Source: Acidobacteriota bacterium
GTDB taxonomy: Bacteria > Acidobacteriota > Thermoanaerobaculia > Multivoradales > Multivoraceae
DNA: 64,000 bases
Direction of reading: 5' to 3'
NCBI GenBank assembly: GCA_029263415.1
Contig: JAJCXN010000023.1
Span: 1-64,000 of the forward strand
Shown here: piece after piece, positions 35,230 to 44,822 of the stretch
Layout: every line of letters starts with the position of its first letter
Numbering within the stretch: the first letter of the stretch is position 1
Program-made: the position numbers and the translations under genes
The notes under the pieces: generated by a model
The model's database searches: none
Seen by the model: the letters and a program-made list of their open reading frames with translations, nothing else
Told to the model about the DNA's origin: nothing

Positions 35230-36441
35230 CTATTCGCCAACAACCGGTGACGGCGGCCGCAGGCCGCCGCTGTTGGCGTGGAGACTCATAGTGTCGCGGA
35301 GCTTGCGAACCACGATTCCCGTTGACGTGTTGCGACTGAGGTGAAGATTGGAGAGATCCACCTGGTCGAGTTGAGTTCCCGCCGCCGATTCATGGACCTC
35401 GCCGTTCCATTCCCACAGTTCATCGATGAGGCGATTACCCAGCGTGTCGAGATCGTTGCTCGGATGCGAATCGATGCGCGAGTAGGCACCGACCCTGCCA
35501 GTGCGTCCGTCAAAGATCGCGATCTGTGCGGTCACTTCAGCCTCAGAGTCTGCTCTTAGGGAACCCGCCACGATCATGCTCACCGTGAGCATGTCTGCTA
35601 TGTCTCGCAGAGTAGCTGCATTCACATCTCCGCTTTGCAAACGATGGCGCGCGCGCTCGACGACTTGGAACGGAACCAGTTGCTCAGTGCCACTACCCGT
35701 CAACGCTCGAGAGACCAGCGGTACCAGTTGGGCCGCTACCTCCGCGCTCTGTGCGTCGCTCGTGCTGAAGCCCAGAACAACCGCGATGGGTCGCTGTGAA
35801 GGACCAGTGTTTGGCCCTGCTCCAAGCACGTTTCGGCCATCGTCTTGGGCACCGGTGGAGGTCTCGGTAGCGATGGAGTCTTGAACCACGCCCCCGGACC
35901 CCAACTTAAGGAGAACGTAGAGCGTGATGAATACGAAGCCCAGGATCGCCGCAGCAACCCAGACCTTCTTAGGGGCAGATCGAGGCTTCAGTTGAGCCGG
36001 TGGAAGCCGGTTGCGCTGACTCTCGACCGGACTCCCGGTGGCCGGGGAGCCGGGCGATTCATCGCTCAGTGCCGGTGCGGTTGAACTGGAAGTTCCTTCG
36101 GGCGTGGCGTCGGTCGCGGTCGCTTGTACCAGGTTGACGTCAGGTAGAAAACGGTAGCCACGGCGGGGCACAGTTTGCACAAAGACAGGGTCCGTCGGAG
36201 GGTCATCCAAAGCCTTGCGCACTTCGCTGATGGTTTGCTTAAGGGCGCTGGCAGATAGGTGTTCGACACCCCAAGCCTGGTCAATCAGTTCATCGTGACT
36301 GAGCACGCGTTGTGGGTTCGAAACGAGCGCAAGCAGCAGTCTGAACGCCTGCGGTCGCAAGATGAGTTCACCCCGTGGTCCAGAGAGCATGCCCTGTGGG
36401 TCAAGGATGTAGTCGCCAAACTGGTATCGAGTCGCGGGCAC
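35230..36441 (-). CDS. ToxR/CadC-like membrane-anchored transcriptional regulator
   Basis: A 403-residue protein starting at GTG 36441, preceded by GGAGAG six bases upstream. The N-terminal OmpR-type winged helix (about 5-100: 'FGDYILDPQGMLSGPRGELI', 'RVLSHDELIDQAWG', TVPRRGYRFLPDV) binds DNA. A Pro/Ser-rich linker leads to one transmembrane helix (160-181, VWVAAAILGFVFITLYVLLK) and a periplasmic domain. That domain resembles the TolB-like/FlgO-type module that follows such anchors in CadC family members ('RPIAVVLGFSTSDAQSAEVA', DIADMLTVSMIVAGSL). It would sense a periplasmic signal. Targets are unknown; the DUF2541-like gene upstream is on the same strand. Confidence 0.87.
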   Translation of the reverse strand: MPATRYQFGDYILDPQGMLSGPRGELILRPQAFRLLLALVSNPQRVLSHDELIDQAWGVEHLSASALKQTISEVRKALDDPPTDPVFVQTVPRRGYRFLPDVNLVQATATDATPEGTSSSTAPALSDESPGSPATGSPVESQRNRLPPAQLKPRSAPKKVWVAAAILGFVFITLYVLLKLGSGGVVQDSIATETSTGAQDDGRNVLGAGPNTGPSQRPIAVVLGFSTSDAQSAEVAAQLVPLVSRALTGSGTEQLVPFQVVERARHRLQSGDVNAATLRDIADMLTVSMIVAGSLRADSEAEVTAQIAIFDGRTGRVGAYSRIDSHPSNDLDTLGNRLIDELWEWNGEVHESAAGTQLDQVDLSNLHLSRNTSTGIVVRKLRDTMSLHANSGGLRPPSPVVGE

Positions 36442-36617
36442 AAGTCTCTCCAGCAGGCGAAGGACCGCTGGTGGCCATGGAAGAGGTAACTGAGTTGATC
36501 GAGGGCGTGGCCTACGATAACAGTTGTTGCAATGCGAGATCCTTCTCGAGGATCTCTGCAGTAGACGATTCCTGGCCCGACGAGACATTAGCTTCTAGCT
36601 GCGTAGGGGTACTGAGA

Positions 36618-37067
36618 CTAGTGCTTTGCAAAAACGCTAACAACAGCGAACTTCTTGCCTTTGGGCGGCGTCCGGTACGAGAGGCTGATGCTGGCGATGC
36701 GCCGTTGTCCACCATTCAAGTCGATCACACGAGTCTTGCCACCTGCAGCAATCCGATGGCGCAGTGTCACGTTCTGGACCGTGCCGTCGGCGAACGTAAC
36801 TTTGACACTCCGGAAGACAACCGCAGCGCGGGCCACTCGCAGCTGGATCTTTGAGGCCAAAACGGTCGGATTGACGCGGATCACGTCGGTGTCTCCGCGC
36901 GGGTGAACTGTGGCCGCTCCCAAGGAGACCCATTCATCGGCTTCAGCGGCTGCATGAGCGACTGATGGGCTGCAAGCGCAGGACAGTAAGACTGAAAGCA
37001 GCGTGAATACGGCGGTTGCGGATCGCATGCGGTACGTGGTTTGTTTCCAATCGGAAGATACCTTCAT
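36618..37067 (-). CDS. Secreted DUF2541-like protein
   Basis: A 149-residue exported protein starting at ATG 37067, chosen because AAAGGAG precedes it by eight bases. The signal peptide extends to about residue 40 (MRSATAVFTLLSVLLSCACS, then VAHAAA). The mature domain is a compact beta sandwich: 'WVSLGAATVHPRGDTDVIRV', VTFADGTVQNVTL, 'RVIDLNGGQRRIASISLSYR' and a KKFAVVSVFAKH end. This pattern is found in small periplasmic proteins annotated DUF2541. Function unknown. A Cys at the signal end (SCACS) could be lipidated. Confidence 0.7.
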   Translation of the reverse strand: MKVSSDWKQTTYRMRSATAVFTLLSVLLSCACSPSVAHAAAEADEWVSLGAATVHPRGDTDVIRVNPTVLASKIQLRVARAAVVFRSVKVTFADGTVQNVTLRHRIAAGGKTRVIDLNGGQRRIASISLSYRTPPKGKKFAVVSVFAKH

Positions 37068-37418
37068 TGCCTGATTCTCCTTTGACGATGATTGCTCTGC
37101 ATTGCCGCAATTCGCTGTTGACGGTTGCCATCCCAGAGGAGGCGGTCGGGCCATGTGCTCCGGTCAGGCTTGGTTTGCTTGCTGCCAGTGGCACCATGCC
37201 GCGCCGAGAGTTCGAAGTGGGCGGCAGATGGTCTAGAAACGGTCCAAGGTTCAGAAGACCTGCCGGGCCTCGAGCTCGGATGCCTTAGACCGAGCTTGGA
37301 CCGTTCGATGACGACAGCGCCGCCATGTCGACCCGATGATGTCGGACGAAGAGAGCGACCCGGATAGCCCGAGGCCCCCGGAGCTGCTCGTCGTCTAACG
37401 CAGCAACGGAGGCAAGGT

Positions 37419-38540
37419 ATGAACTCGCAAGAATGTAGGTATGGAGATGGCCTTGGAAAGAAACTGAGGGCGGTTGGTAGACAACCTGCTACGGCGACCC
37501 CGCGGGCACGCTGTCGGACCGGCCCAGTGGCAACAATGACGGCGCTGATGGTCACGCTCTGTTTCCTTACCAGCGCAGTCCACGCACAGATCTTCTTCGA
37601 CCAGCCGCCAGCGCCCGGCGCGAACTTCGGTCAGTTCTTGGGCGGACCCTACGTTAGAGAGTTCGCGGTGGTCATTCCTTCGCCCGTTGGAGGGTCCCCC
37701 GGTCCGAGACCTGTCCTGATTGCACTGCATGGCACCAGTGGCAACATTGCCGACTACATCGACAACGAGTTCTCCACTCTGACCGAATACGCGATCGAAG
37801 AAGGCTGGTTTGTCGTTGTGCCGCAGGCCTTGCCTGAGGACCCGATCAATGGCGGGAAGATTCGCTGGAACACCGTCTACTCCGAATCTGTCGCTCCTGA
37901 TCCGACCGCGCCGGATGATCTCGCCTTCATCTGGACCCTCCTCGAGGATCTGAGCGCGCCACTGCCATTCGACGCGAACCATGTCTACGTCACTGGTTTC
38001 TCGGGCGGCGCAACCATGGCCCAACTGTTGGCCGCGACCCAACCCGGAAGGGTGGCTGCGTTAGCGGCTTCTGGTGGCAGCCGGGCGACCCTCAGCCAGA
38101 GTCCCGACCCCACGACAGGAGAGATCGCGGAGATGTTGATCGAGTTACCAGCGGGCGAAGGGCCGGTTCCAGCACTGCTGATTCACGGCTCCAAAGAGGA
38201 AGAAGGCGACAACAAGAGACCGTACGCTGGAGGGCTCAGCAGTGGTGGCACTCCTCCTGCCAAGACGTTCGTTTCCCCGGTCTGGGATCAGGTTGCGTTC
38301 TGGATCGAGGCGAACGGGTGTAGCCAGACGGCCCGGGTGGAACTCGGCCCCGACTATGCGGACACAGCGGCTCCGCTGTGGGACATAGAACGGTGGCGGG
38401 TTGAGCGGTATCGGAACTGTTCGGGGCGAACGGAAGTGGTCTTTGTAACAGCTCTTGGGCTCGGGCACAGTTGGCCCAAGCACTCGAAATGGGGGTTTGA
38501 TGGAGACCGACTGATCATTGACTTTCTCAAGAGGTTCTAG
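37419..38540 (+). CDS. Secreted esterase of the PHB-depolymerase/feruloyl esterase type
   Basis: A 373-residue exported alpha/beta hydrolase. ATG 37419 is favoured by GGAGG six bases upstream, giving a long n-region before the signal core MTALMVTLCFLTSAVHA (residues 40-56). The oxyanion region LIALHGTSGN, the nucleophile elbow GFSGGATM (GxSxG), the acid residue in LLIHGSKEEEGDNK and a late GLGHSWPKH histidine are in the expected order for LpqC/PHB-depolymerase-like esterases. It ends four bases before the next gene, so the two may be co-transcribed. Substrate not predictable. Confidence 0.88.
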   Translation: MNSQECRYGDGLGKKLRAVGRQPATATPRARCRTGPVATMTALMVTLCFLTSAVHAQIFFDQPPAPGANFGQFLGGPYVREFAVVIPSPVGGSPGPRPVLIALHGTSGNIADYIDNEFSTLTEYAIEEGWFVVVPQALPEDPINGGKIRWNTVYSESVAPDPTAPDDLAFIWTLLEDLSAPLPFDANHVYVTGFSGGATMAQLLAATQPGRVAALAASGGSRATLSQSPDPTTGEIAEMLIELPAGEGPVPALLIHGSKEEEGDNKRPYAGGLSSGGTPPAKTFVSPVWDQVAFWIEANGCSQTARVELGPDYADTAAPLWDIERWRVERYRNCSGRTEVVFVTALGLGHSWPKHSKWGFDGDRLIIDFLKRF

Positions 38541-38543
38541 CTC

Positions 38544-40019
38544 ATGTCCCAAACAAAGTCTGGCCCCCGGTCTTGCGTAGGCAGCTCGTGCCTCTTCATC
38601 GTCGGGCTGCTCACCGCGGTTACTCCTAGTTTCTCTGCTGAGATCACGGTTGACTCTCTGGGTGATGACCGACTTGTCGACGGCAACTGCGAACTAGCAG
38701 AAGCGATCGATGCGGCTACCACAAACAGTGCTGTGGATGGATGTGTAGCAGGCGAACTAGAGGGAACCGATGTCGTGCGCGTCGCAGTGAGTGGAATCGT
38801 TGCCTTGAAGGCGAAGATCTTGTCTCAGTCGAGCGTGCAGATTGTGGGCCTCGGGCGCGAGGGCACCATCATCGACTGCCGCAACGTCGATGAGAGCTGC
38901 ATTACCACGACGTTTGAGACAACTTCGCTGGAGAGACTGACCGTGCTCGCTGAAGATGCACCGCCCTTGGAGGTGCTGCCGTTCACCTCGGCGATGCTCA
39001 CGAACGTCGATCTTCAGGGGGGATTGGCCATTCACGTTTGGCCCCAGGGGAACCTGGCATTGGACCGCTCACTGGTCGCTGGTTTCGACACCAACGCCGA
39101 GGCAGGTTCGATAACCACCACAGGTGGAGCCCTGTTCAACGAGGGTGATCTTGTCTTGCGCGACTCGAGTTTCGTCGGCAATCGAGCTCGGTCCGTCGGT
39201 GACAACCGGGCGGACTCTCTTTGTTGTCGACTGGGTGGTGGTGTGAGAGAGGCGTTCGGCGGAGCTATCTATAGCTCTGGCGGGTCCGTGGTGATCGAAC
39301 GTGCGACGTTCTCGGGAAACTCAGCCGAAGCGGCCATCGCCTACGGCGGGGCCCTGGCGTTCTCGAACACCGTTGTCACTATCGAGCATTCGACCCTGGC
39401 AGGGAACTGGGTCGACTCGAGCGGCACTGATTCGCGCTCGGGTGCTGAGCCAACGTTTGGTGGCGGTATCTACCTAGGAGCTGCGAGTAGCCTTGTGATC
39501 CAGAACTCGATTGTCGGCGGCAATACAGCGTTTCGCCCAACCAGCATGCAGGTGGCCAGTGAACTGTATGTTGACCCTGCGGCGGCAGTCGGCTCCGCCG
39601 GTCACAACTTCGTGCGCGACAATCGAGATAGCAGCGGTGCGTTTCCAGCGGGTCAGCCGAATGGGCTTGGAGACTACGTTGGGCAACAACCAGCGCCCCT
39701 GCCGCTCGACCTGGAACCTCTTGGAGAATACGGCGGCGACCTACCAACCTTCCTGCCGACATTGGTGGTTTCGAGTTTGATCATCGATCGCGGTTCATGC
39801 TCTTTGGAAGCAGTCGACCAGCGCGGATTCGGCAGTTCCCAGACGGAACTGCGCGCGACCAACTCGGTTGCTCACCCCGACGATCATGACGGTTGCGATA
39901 TTGGGGCAGTCGAGGCGCTGGCCATCGACCGCACAGCCATCTTCTCGGATGGCTTCGAGTCGGGAAACACTGCCGCGTGGTCGCTTTCAACTGAAGCGTT
40001 GTGGCGAGGGATGAAGTAG
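38544..40019 (+). CDS. Secreted CSLREA-type beta-helix protein with DGFESGNT tail
   Basis: A 491-residue exported protein. A signal peptide ends near residue 33 (FIVGLLTAVTPSFSAE). The N-terminus 'ITVDSLGDDRLVDGNCELAE' is a CSLREA-like entry motif (normally NGxCTLREA). A right-handed parallel beta-helix follows, with repeated 'GGALFNEGDLVLRDSSFVGN', 'GGAIYSSGGSVVIERATFSG' and 'GGGIYLGAASSLVIQNSIVG' rungs. The C-terminus has RTAIFSDGFESGNTAAWS followed by a few residues, the same tail as the FG-GAP and ELWxxDGT proteins. Such proteins are polymorphic outer-membrane or adhesin-like. It sits just behind the esterase. Confidence 0.88.
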   Translation: MSQTKSGPRSCVGSSCLFIVGLLTAVTPSFSAEITVDSLGDDRLVDGNCELAEAIDAATTNSAVDGCVAGELEGTDVVRVAVSGIVALKAKILSQSSVQIVGLGREGTIIDCRNVDESCITTTFETTSLERLTVLAEDAPPLEVLPFTSAMLTNVDLQGGLAIHVWPQGNLALDRSLVAGFDTNAEAGSITTTGGALFNEGDLVLRDSSFVGNRARSVGDNRADSLCCRLGGGVREAFGGAIYSSGGSVVIERATFSGNSAEAAIAYGGALAFSNTVVTIEHSTLAGNWVDSSGTDSRSGAEPTFGGGIYLGAASSLVIQNSIVGGNTAFRPTSMQVASELYVDPAAAVGSAGHNFVRDNRDSSGAFPAGQPNGLGDYVGQQPAPLPLDLEPLGEYGGDLPTFLPTLVVSSLIIDRGSCSLEAVDQRGFGSSQTELRATNSVAHPDDHDGCDIGAVEALAIDRTAIFSDGFESGNTAAWSLSTEALWRGMK

Positions 40020-40027
40020 CTGCGCCA

Positions 40028-40240
40028 CTACTGCCCCCGCCTCTTCACAATCTGTTGAATCTGCGAGATCAGCGAATCGATACCGGTGGCGGAGGAATCC
40101 CTGGCTGCTGCAGTCCTCCACTCTGCCATGGACAGCCCCTGCCCATCCCTGGTCTCGATCGCTACAGGAAAGATCTCAGTTGAAAAGAAGAACCACGGGT
40201 ATTGCTCCGCCCATTCATTCTCGCTTGAGAACACGACCAT
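40028..40240 (-). CDS. Small hypothetical protein or gene fragment, 70 aa
   Basis: The peptide MVVFSSENEWAEQYPWFFFS, then EIFPVAIETRDGQGLSMAEW, has coding-like composition and the frame is open a further 11 codons upstream (…AIPKPGER) before a stop. There is no clear ribosome binding site apart from a GGAGA directly before the ATG (spacing too short). It reads like an internal or C-terminal piece of a larger protein. Function and family unknown. Confidence 0.4.
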   Translation of the reverse strand: MVVFSSENEWAEQYPWFFFSTEIFPVAIETRDGQGLSMAEWRTAAARDSSATGIDSLISQIQQIVKRRGQ

Positions 40241-40452
40241 CCGTTCTCCAGGCTTGGGAATGGCCCTGGCAGCGCACGGCTAGATGTAGAGGGTCACAAG
40301 GACCCGCGCAAAGTAACGGCAGGGGACGTGTCAGGCGAGCCCAGATGACTCAGATCGGAGATGACCAAGGTATCTCCTCGAGCCCCACTCGCGCCGCGGG
40401 GTCGCCCATCGATACCATGGGCGCACACCCCTGACTCCTGGAGGCCTCTGCC

Positions 40453-41568
40453 GTGTTCGACTCATCCCGCCCTTGCGCGGACATTCCGCCTCGCTCTGTG
40501 AATCTCTGCCCTCGCATCTTCGCTTTGACCGCGCTTCTCTTTGCATTGCTCACGCCAGGTCCGGTCGCCGCTCAAGAACTGCAGGGGCAAATCGACCAGC
40601 TTCGAGAACAGATCGGGCGACAAGCAGAGTCGACCCGCCACCGGCTCGACACCATCTCGCGCCAAGTGGACGATCTGCTGTTCTTCCAGCGACTCGGTGA
40701 TCTCGCAGAGATCGACATCGCGTGGATCACCGGGCCACCGCTCACCAAGCAGCAGCAGCCCAATCCAACCGCGCAAGGGTTCAACAATCCGTTTCGCTTC
40801 TTCACCTACGTTTTCATTCCACGCGAACTGGATCGCAGCAAACCCCAGCCACTACTCGTATTGCCCCACGGCGGTGTGCACGGCAATTTCGACACCCGCT
40901 ACGTCACACTGCTGCGCGAGCTGTTGACCCAGGGCTACACCGTAGTCGCGCCCGAGTACCGCGGCAGCACAGGATACGGCGGCCGCACCTACCGAGCGAT
41001 CGACTACGGTGGCGTCGAGATCGAGGACACGTATGCAGCACGCAACTACATGCTCGACACCTACGATTTTCTGGACAAGAAACGGGTCGGCATTCTTGGA
41101 TGGAGCCACGGCGGTCTACACACGCTGATGAACGTGTTCGAACATGGCGACGCCTACAAAGTCGCGTTCGCTGGCGTGCCTGTCTCAGATCTGATCGCAC
41201 GCATGGGCTACAAAAGCCAGGGCTATCGAGACCTGTATTCGGTCGACTACCACATCGGGAAATCAGCGGATCAGGATGTTGAGGAGTATCGACGACGGTC
41301 GCCCTCATGGAACGCTCACAAATACGACGGGACTCCCCTACTGATTCACACCAACACCAATGACGAAGACGTCAACGTGTTCGAAGTAGAGCGACTGATT
41401 CAAGCACTGAAAGCCGAAGGCAAGAGCGGCTTCGAATACGAGATCTTCAAGGACATCCCAGGTGGGCACACTTTCGATCGCATGGATTTTCCCAGATCGC
41501 GAGAAATCCGAGCCAAGATTTGGAAGTTCCTGGCAAAGCACCTCAACCCCGAACGGCCTGCCCGATGA
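40453..41568 (+). CDS. Secreted alpha/beta hydrolase (prolyl oligopeptidase-like) with coiled-coil N-terminus
   Basis: A 371-residue exported hydrolase starting at GTG 40453 with GGAGG eight bases upstream. A signal peptide (FALTALLFALLTPGPVAAQ, to about residue 41) is followed by a short coiled coil (about 42-75, LQGQIDQLREQIGRQAESTR). The peptidase S9-type catalytic domain comes next: VLPHGGVHG oxyanion strand, VAPEYRGSTGYG, nucleophile elbow GILGWSHGGLH, acid in HTNTNDEDVN and His in IPGGHTFDRM. Its stop overlaps the next ATG (ATGA), so it is coupled to the Asp-box protein. Likely an esterase or peptidase in the periplasm. Confidence 0.88.
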   Translation: MFDSSRPCADIPPRSVNLCPRIFALTALLFALLTPGPVAAQELQGQIDQLREQIGRQAESTRHRLDTISRQVDDLLFFQRLGDLAEIDIAWITGPPLTKQQQPNPTAQGFNNPFRFFTYVFIPRELDRSKPQPLLVLPHGGVHGNFDTRYVTLLRELLTQGYTVVAPEYRGSTGYGGRTYRAIDYGGVEIEDTYAARNYMLDTYDFLDKKRVGILGWSHGGLHTLMNVFEHGDAYKVAFAGVPVSDLIARMGYKSQGYRDLYSVDYHIGKSADQDVEEYRRRSPSWNAHKYDGTPLLIHTNTNDEDVNVFEVERLIQALKAEGKSGFEYEIFKDIPGGHTFDRMDFPRSREIRAKIWKFLAKHLNPERPAR

Positions 41569-44500
41569 GGCGGCAACTACTCCTGACGGCGTTCGCAGCG
41601 GTGGCCAGCACCCTCGTCGTCCTACCATCGATCGCTCAGACACAGTCCAAGCAAAACCGCGCTGCCCAAGACAGCACTGGCCAGAGTCTGGGCAACGACG
41701 CGGCCTCCGCGATCAAGCTCGACTTCCGATCGGTTGGCCCCTCACGCGGCGGCCGAGTGACCGCGGTTGCGGGCGTCAATCAACACCGAAACCGCTTCTA
41801 CATGGGTGCCACTGGCGGCGGCGTCTGGCGCACGGACAACTACGGCTCAAGCTGGCACAGCGTCTCTGACGGCGCCTTTGAAACGGGATCGATCGGCGCC
41901 ATCGACGTCGCCGACTCTGATCCCAACGTGGTTTACGTCGGCACCGGATCCACCGGGTTGCGCAGCAACGTGATCACTGGGCGCGGTGTCTACGGCTCGA
42001 CCGACGCTGGTGAGACCTGGTCATTCTTGGGGCTAAGAGACGCTGGCCAGATCGGCGACGTGGTGATCGACCCACGCGATCCCAACACGGTGTTCGTCGC
42101 TGCCCTGGGTAACGGCTTCAAGCCCAACACAACCCGCGGGGTTTACCGTAGTCGCGACGGCGGAGCCACCTGGACGGCCGTGCTCCAAGTCTCCGACCAG
42201 GTCGGTTTCAACGATCTCAGCCTCGACCCCACCAATCCGCGACGTATCTTCGCCGCAGCCTGGAAGGCGCAGCGCAAACCGTGGACCATCCAAAGCGGAT
42301 CGGCAGATCCAGAAGAACACGGCCTCTATCGCAGTACCGACGGCGGCGACAACTGGCAGCGCGTGAAACTGCCTACAGGTGACGTCGCGGTGGGCAAGAT
42401 CGCGGTCGAGATCTCGCCCGCCGATCCGCGTCGTGTGTACGCCCTGGTGGAAGCGGAGGGCACGGCTCGCGGGCTCTATCGTTCAGACAACGGCGGCAAG
42501 ACGTTTGCCTTCGTCAACGATCAGATCAGCCTGACGCATCGGCCGTTCTACTACATGCGGATGACCGCCGATCCCGAAAACCCGGAGCTGATCTACGTGC
42601 ACAACGAAACCGAGTGGGTATCGACCGACGCAGGCGAGACCTTCGAGGCACTACCCACGCCACACGGCGACAATCACGCGATGTGGATTCATCCAGACGA
42701 TCCCACCCTGATGGTGCAGGGTAACGACGGCGGCGCAAACGTGAGCTTAGACCGAGGCAAGACTTGGTCGCCCCAATGGAACCAGGTCACCGCCGAGCTC
42801 TACCAAGTGACAGTCGACAACAACGTGCCCTATCGGCTCTACGGTGCACAGCAAGACAACACCACGATCTCGGTCTCGAGCAACCTTCGCCGGTCATCGC
42901 TCGACCCGAAACAAGACTGGCTCGAACTCTCGGGGTGCGAGACGGGCCCGGTCGTTCCCGATCCACGCGATGCCAACATCGTCTTTGGCGGCTGCAAAGG
43001 CCGCCATTCGGTGTTCGACAAACGCACCGGCCAGACCCGCGAGTACTGGGTGTACCCGCACTTCAACTATGGCCACGACACGCGCGAAATGCCCTTCCGC
43101 TTCCAGCGGGTGGCACCCATGATTCTTTCTCCGCACAACCCTGATGTGATCTACCACGGCTCGCAGATGCTCCATAAGAGTTCGAACGAGGGTCGCACCT
43201 GGGAAACCATTTCAGGCGATCTCACCGCGTTCGACGACGAAACGCAGGGATACTCTGGCGGACCGATCACGCGAGACATCACCGGCGAAGAGGTCTACAG
43301 CGCCATCTACGAGATCACCGAGTCACCCCATGAAGAAGGCGTACTCTGGGTTGGCTCCAACGACGGCCCGATCAACATAAGTCGCGATGGCGGCACGAGC
43401 TGGGCCGAGATCACACCGCACGAGCTCCCTAAGGGCGGCCGCGTCAACAAGATTGACCACTCGCCCCACCGGATCGATCGAGCGTGGATCACGGTCTACC
43501 GCCATCTCTTAGGTGACTTCAAACCCTATGTATTCCGCGCCGATAACTATGGTGCGCGCATGACACTGGTGACTGACGGCAGCAACGGCATCCCTTCGGA
43601 CACACCGGTCCGGGTGGTGCGCGAGGATCCTGAGCGTGAGGGCCTGCTCTACGCTGGCACAGAATTCGGTCTTTACTTCTCTTTGGATGGCGGCACGCAG
43701 TGGCATCGCTATCAACGCGATCTGCCGGTGACACCGATTACTGACATTCGCATCCATCGTGGCGACTTGATCTTGTCCACCATGGGTCGGTCGTTTTGGA
43801 TCGTTGACGACCTAGCACCGCTGCGCCAATGGAGCGAGCAAGTTCAACGATCGCAAGCCCACTTGTTTGCCCCGGGCGACGCTTACCGAGTCCGCCTTGG
43901 CCGATCGCGCCGAGGGCCAGCGCACGGCCCACAGCTCGAATCTACCGGCGTCAACCTCGACTACTGGCTCAACAGCGAACTAGCGAAGAGTTCAACACTC
44001 GAGCTGCGTGTGCTCGACAGCGAAGGAACAATGCTGCGATCGTTCTCACAGGCACCGGCTCCGGCAGCAAACGGCGAACCTGACGGCATGCGAGCAAGGT
44101 CGCGCTTCGCTGGAGAACCGAGCCTAGGAACAACGCGCGGTCACCATCGCATCCGCTGGGACCTACGCGAGGAATCCATCCAAGTGCGCGGTCGACCGTT
44201 GCGCGGGCCGATGGTCACGGCTGGTGAATACCGCATCGAACTGACCCACTCCACGAGCACTTCTGATTCGCCTGCGGTGTCAAGCCAGCCGCTGCACCTG
44301 CTCGCTGATCCTAATGTGGCTGCCGCCGGTATCACCGAGGTAGACCTTGGGACCCAACGCAAAGCTCTGCGCCAACTCCGCTCGGACCTCGTGACTCTGC
44401 AGCAGACCTTGAACAGCGTGGTTGATCTGCGCGAGCAGATCCTCAGCGTCTTATCGCGCACCGACGTCACTCTCAGCGACGCAACCCGAGACCTTGGCAC

Positions 44501-44801
44501 CGAGACCGTTGCTGAGTTCAGCCGCATAGAGGAACTCTTAGTCCAGCCAAAGGCTGGCAAGGTCGGAGCGGAACTGGAGCCCCAACTGCTGAGCCAATAT
44601 ACCTACCTTCTCGGCCTGCTCGACTCAGCCGACCAAGCACCCGGCGACGACGCGCTCCGTCGACTCGATGACGTTGGCAATGAACTCAAAGCAGCGGTGA
44701 CCGCATACCAAGCAGTCAAAGATGGCCAACTGGCCGAACTGGGCCGTCGGTTCAATCAGGAGAAAGTGCCGCTGCTCGCGGTGAAGTCATCGGCGCGCTG
44801 A
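41565..44801 (+). CDS. Large secreted Asp-box (BNR/sortilin-like) beta-propeller protein
   Basis: A 1078-residue exported protein whose ATG overlaps the previous stop by four bases. A signal peptide (residues 1-26, QLLLTAFAAVASTLVVLPS) is followed by two propellers with at least ten Asp-box motifs (SxDxGxTW), for example STDAGETW, SRDGGATW, STDGGDNW, SDNGGKTF, STDAGETF, SLDRGKTW, SSNEGRTW, SRDGGTSW and SLDGGTQW. The last 300 residues form a beta domain then helices ('RKALRQLRSDLVTLQQTLNS'). Such proteins are commonly annotated glycosyl hydrolase or VPS10-like, but catalytic activity is not evident. Co-translation with the hydrolase suggests a shared extracellular substrate. Confidence 0.88.
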   Translation: MRRQLLLTAFAAVASTLVVLPSIAQTQSKQNRAAQDSTGQSLGNDAASAIKLDFRSVGPSRGGRVTAVAGVNQHRNRFYMGATGGGVWRTDNYGSSWHSVSDGAFETGSIGAIDVADSDPNVVYVGTGSTGLRSNVITGRGVYGSTDAGETWSFLGLRDAGQIGDVVIDPRDPNTVFVAALGNGFKPNTTRGVYRSRDGGATWTAVLQVSDQVGFNDLSLDPTNPRRIFAAAWKAQRKPWTIQSGSADPEEHGLYRSTDGGDNWQRVKLPTGDVAVGKIAVEISPADPRRVYALVEAEGTARGLYRSDNGGKTFAFVNDQISLTHRPFYYMRMTADPENPELIYVHNETEWVSTDAGETFEALPTPHGDNHAMWIHPDDPTLMVQGNDGGANVSLDRGKTWSPQWNQVTAELYQVTVDNNVPYRLYGAQQDNTTISVSSNLRRSSLDPKQDWLELSGCETGPVVPDPRDANIVFGGCKGRHSVFDKRTGQTREYWVYPHFNYGHDTREMPFRFQRVAPMILSPHNPDVIYHGSQMLHKSSNEGRTWETISGDLTAFDDETQGYSGGPITRDITGEEVYSAIYEITESPHEEGVLWVGSNDGPINISRDGGTSWAEITPHELPKGGRVNKIDHSPHRIDRAWITVYRHLLGDFKPYVFRADNYGARMTLVTDGSNGIPSDTPVRVVREDPEREGLLYAGTEFGLYFSLDGGTQWHRYQRDLPVTPITDIRIHRGDLILSTMGRSFWIVDDLAPLRQWSEQVQRSQAHLFAPGDAYRVRLGRSRRGPAHGPQLESTGVNLDYWLNSELAKSSTLELRVLDSEGTMLRSFSQAPAPAANGEPDGMRARSRFAGEPSLGTTRGHHRIRWDLREESIQVRGRPLRGPMVTAGEYRIELTHSTSTSDSPAVSSQPLHLLADPNVAAAGITEVDLGTQRKALRQLRSDLVTLQQTLNSVVDLREQILSVLSRTDVTLSDATRDLGTETVAEFSRIEELLVQPKAGKVGAELEPQLLSQYTYLLGLLDSADQAPGDDALRRLDDVGNELKAAVTAYQAVKDGQLAELGRRFNQEKVPLLAVKSSAR

Positions 44802-44822
44802 TCATCGATCTTGAGAAAGGCT

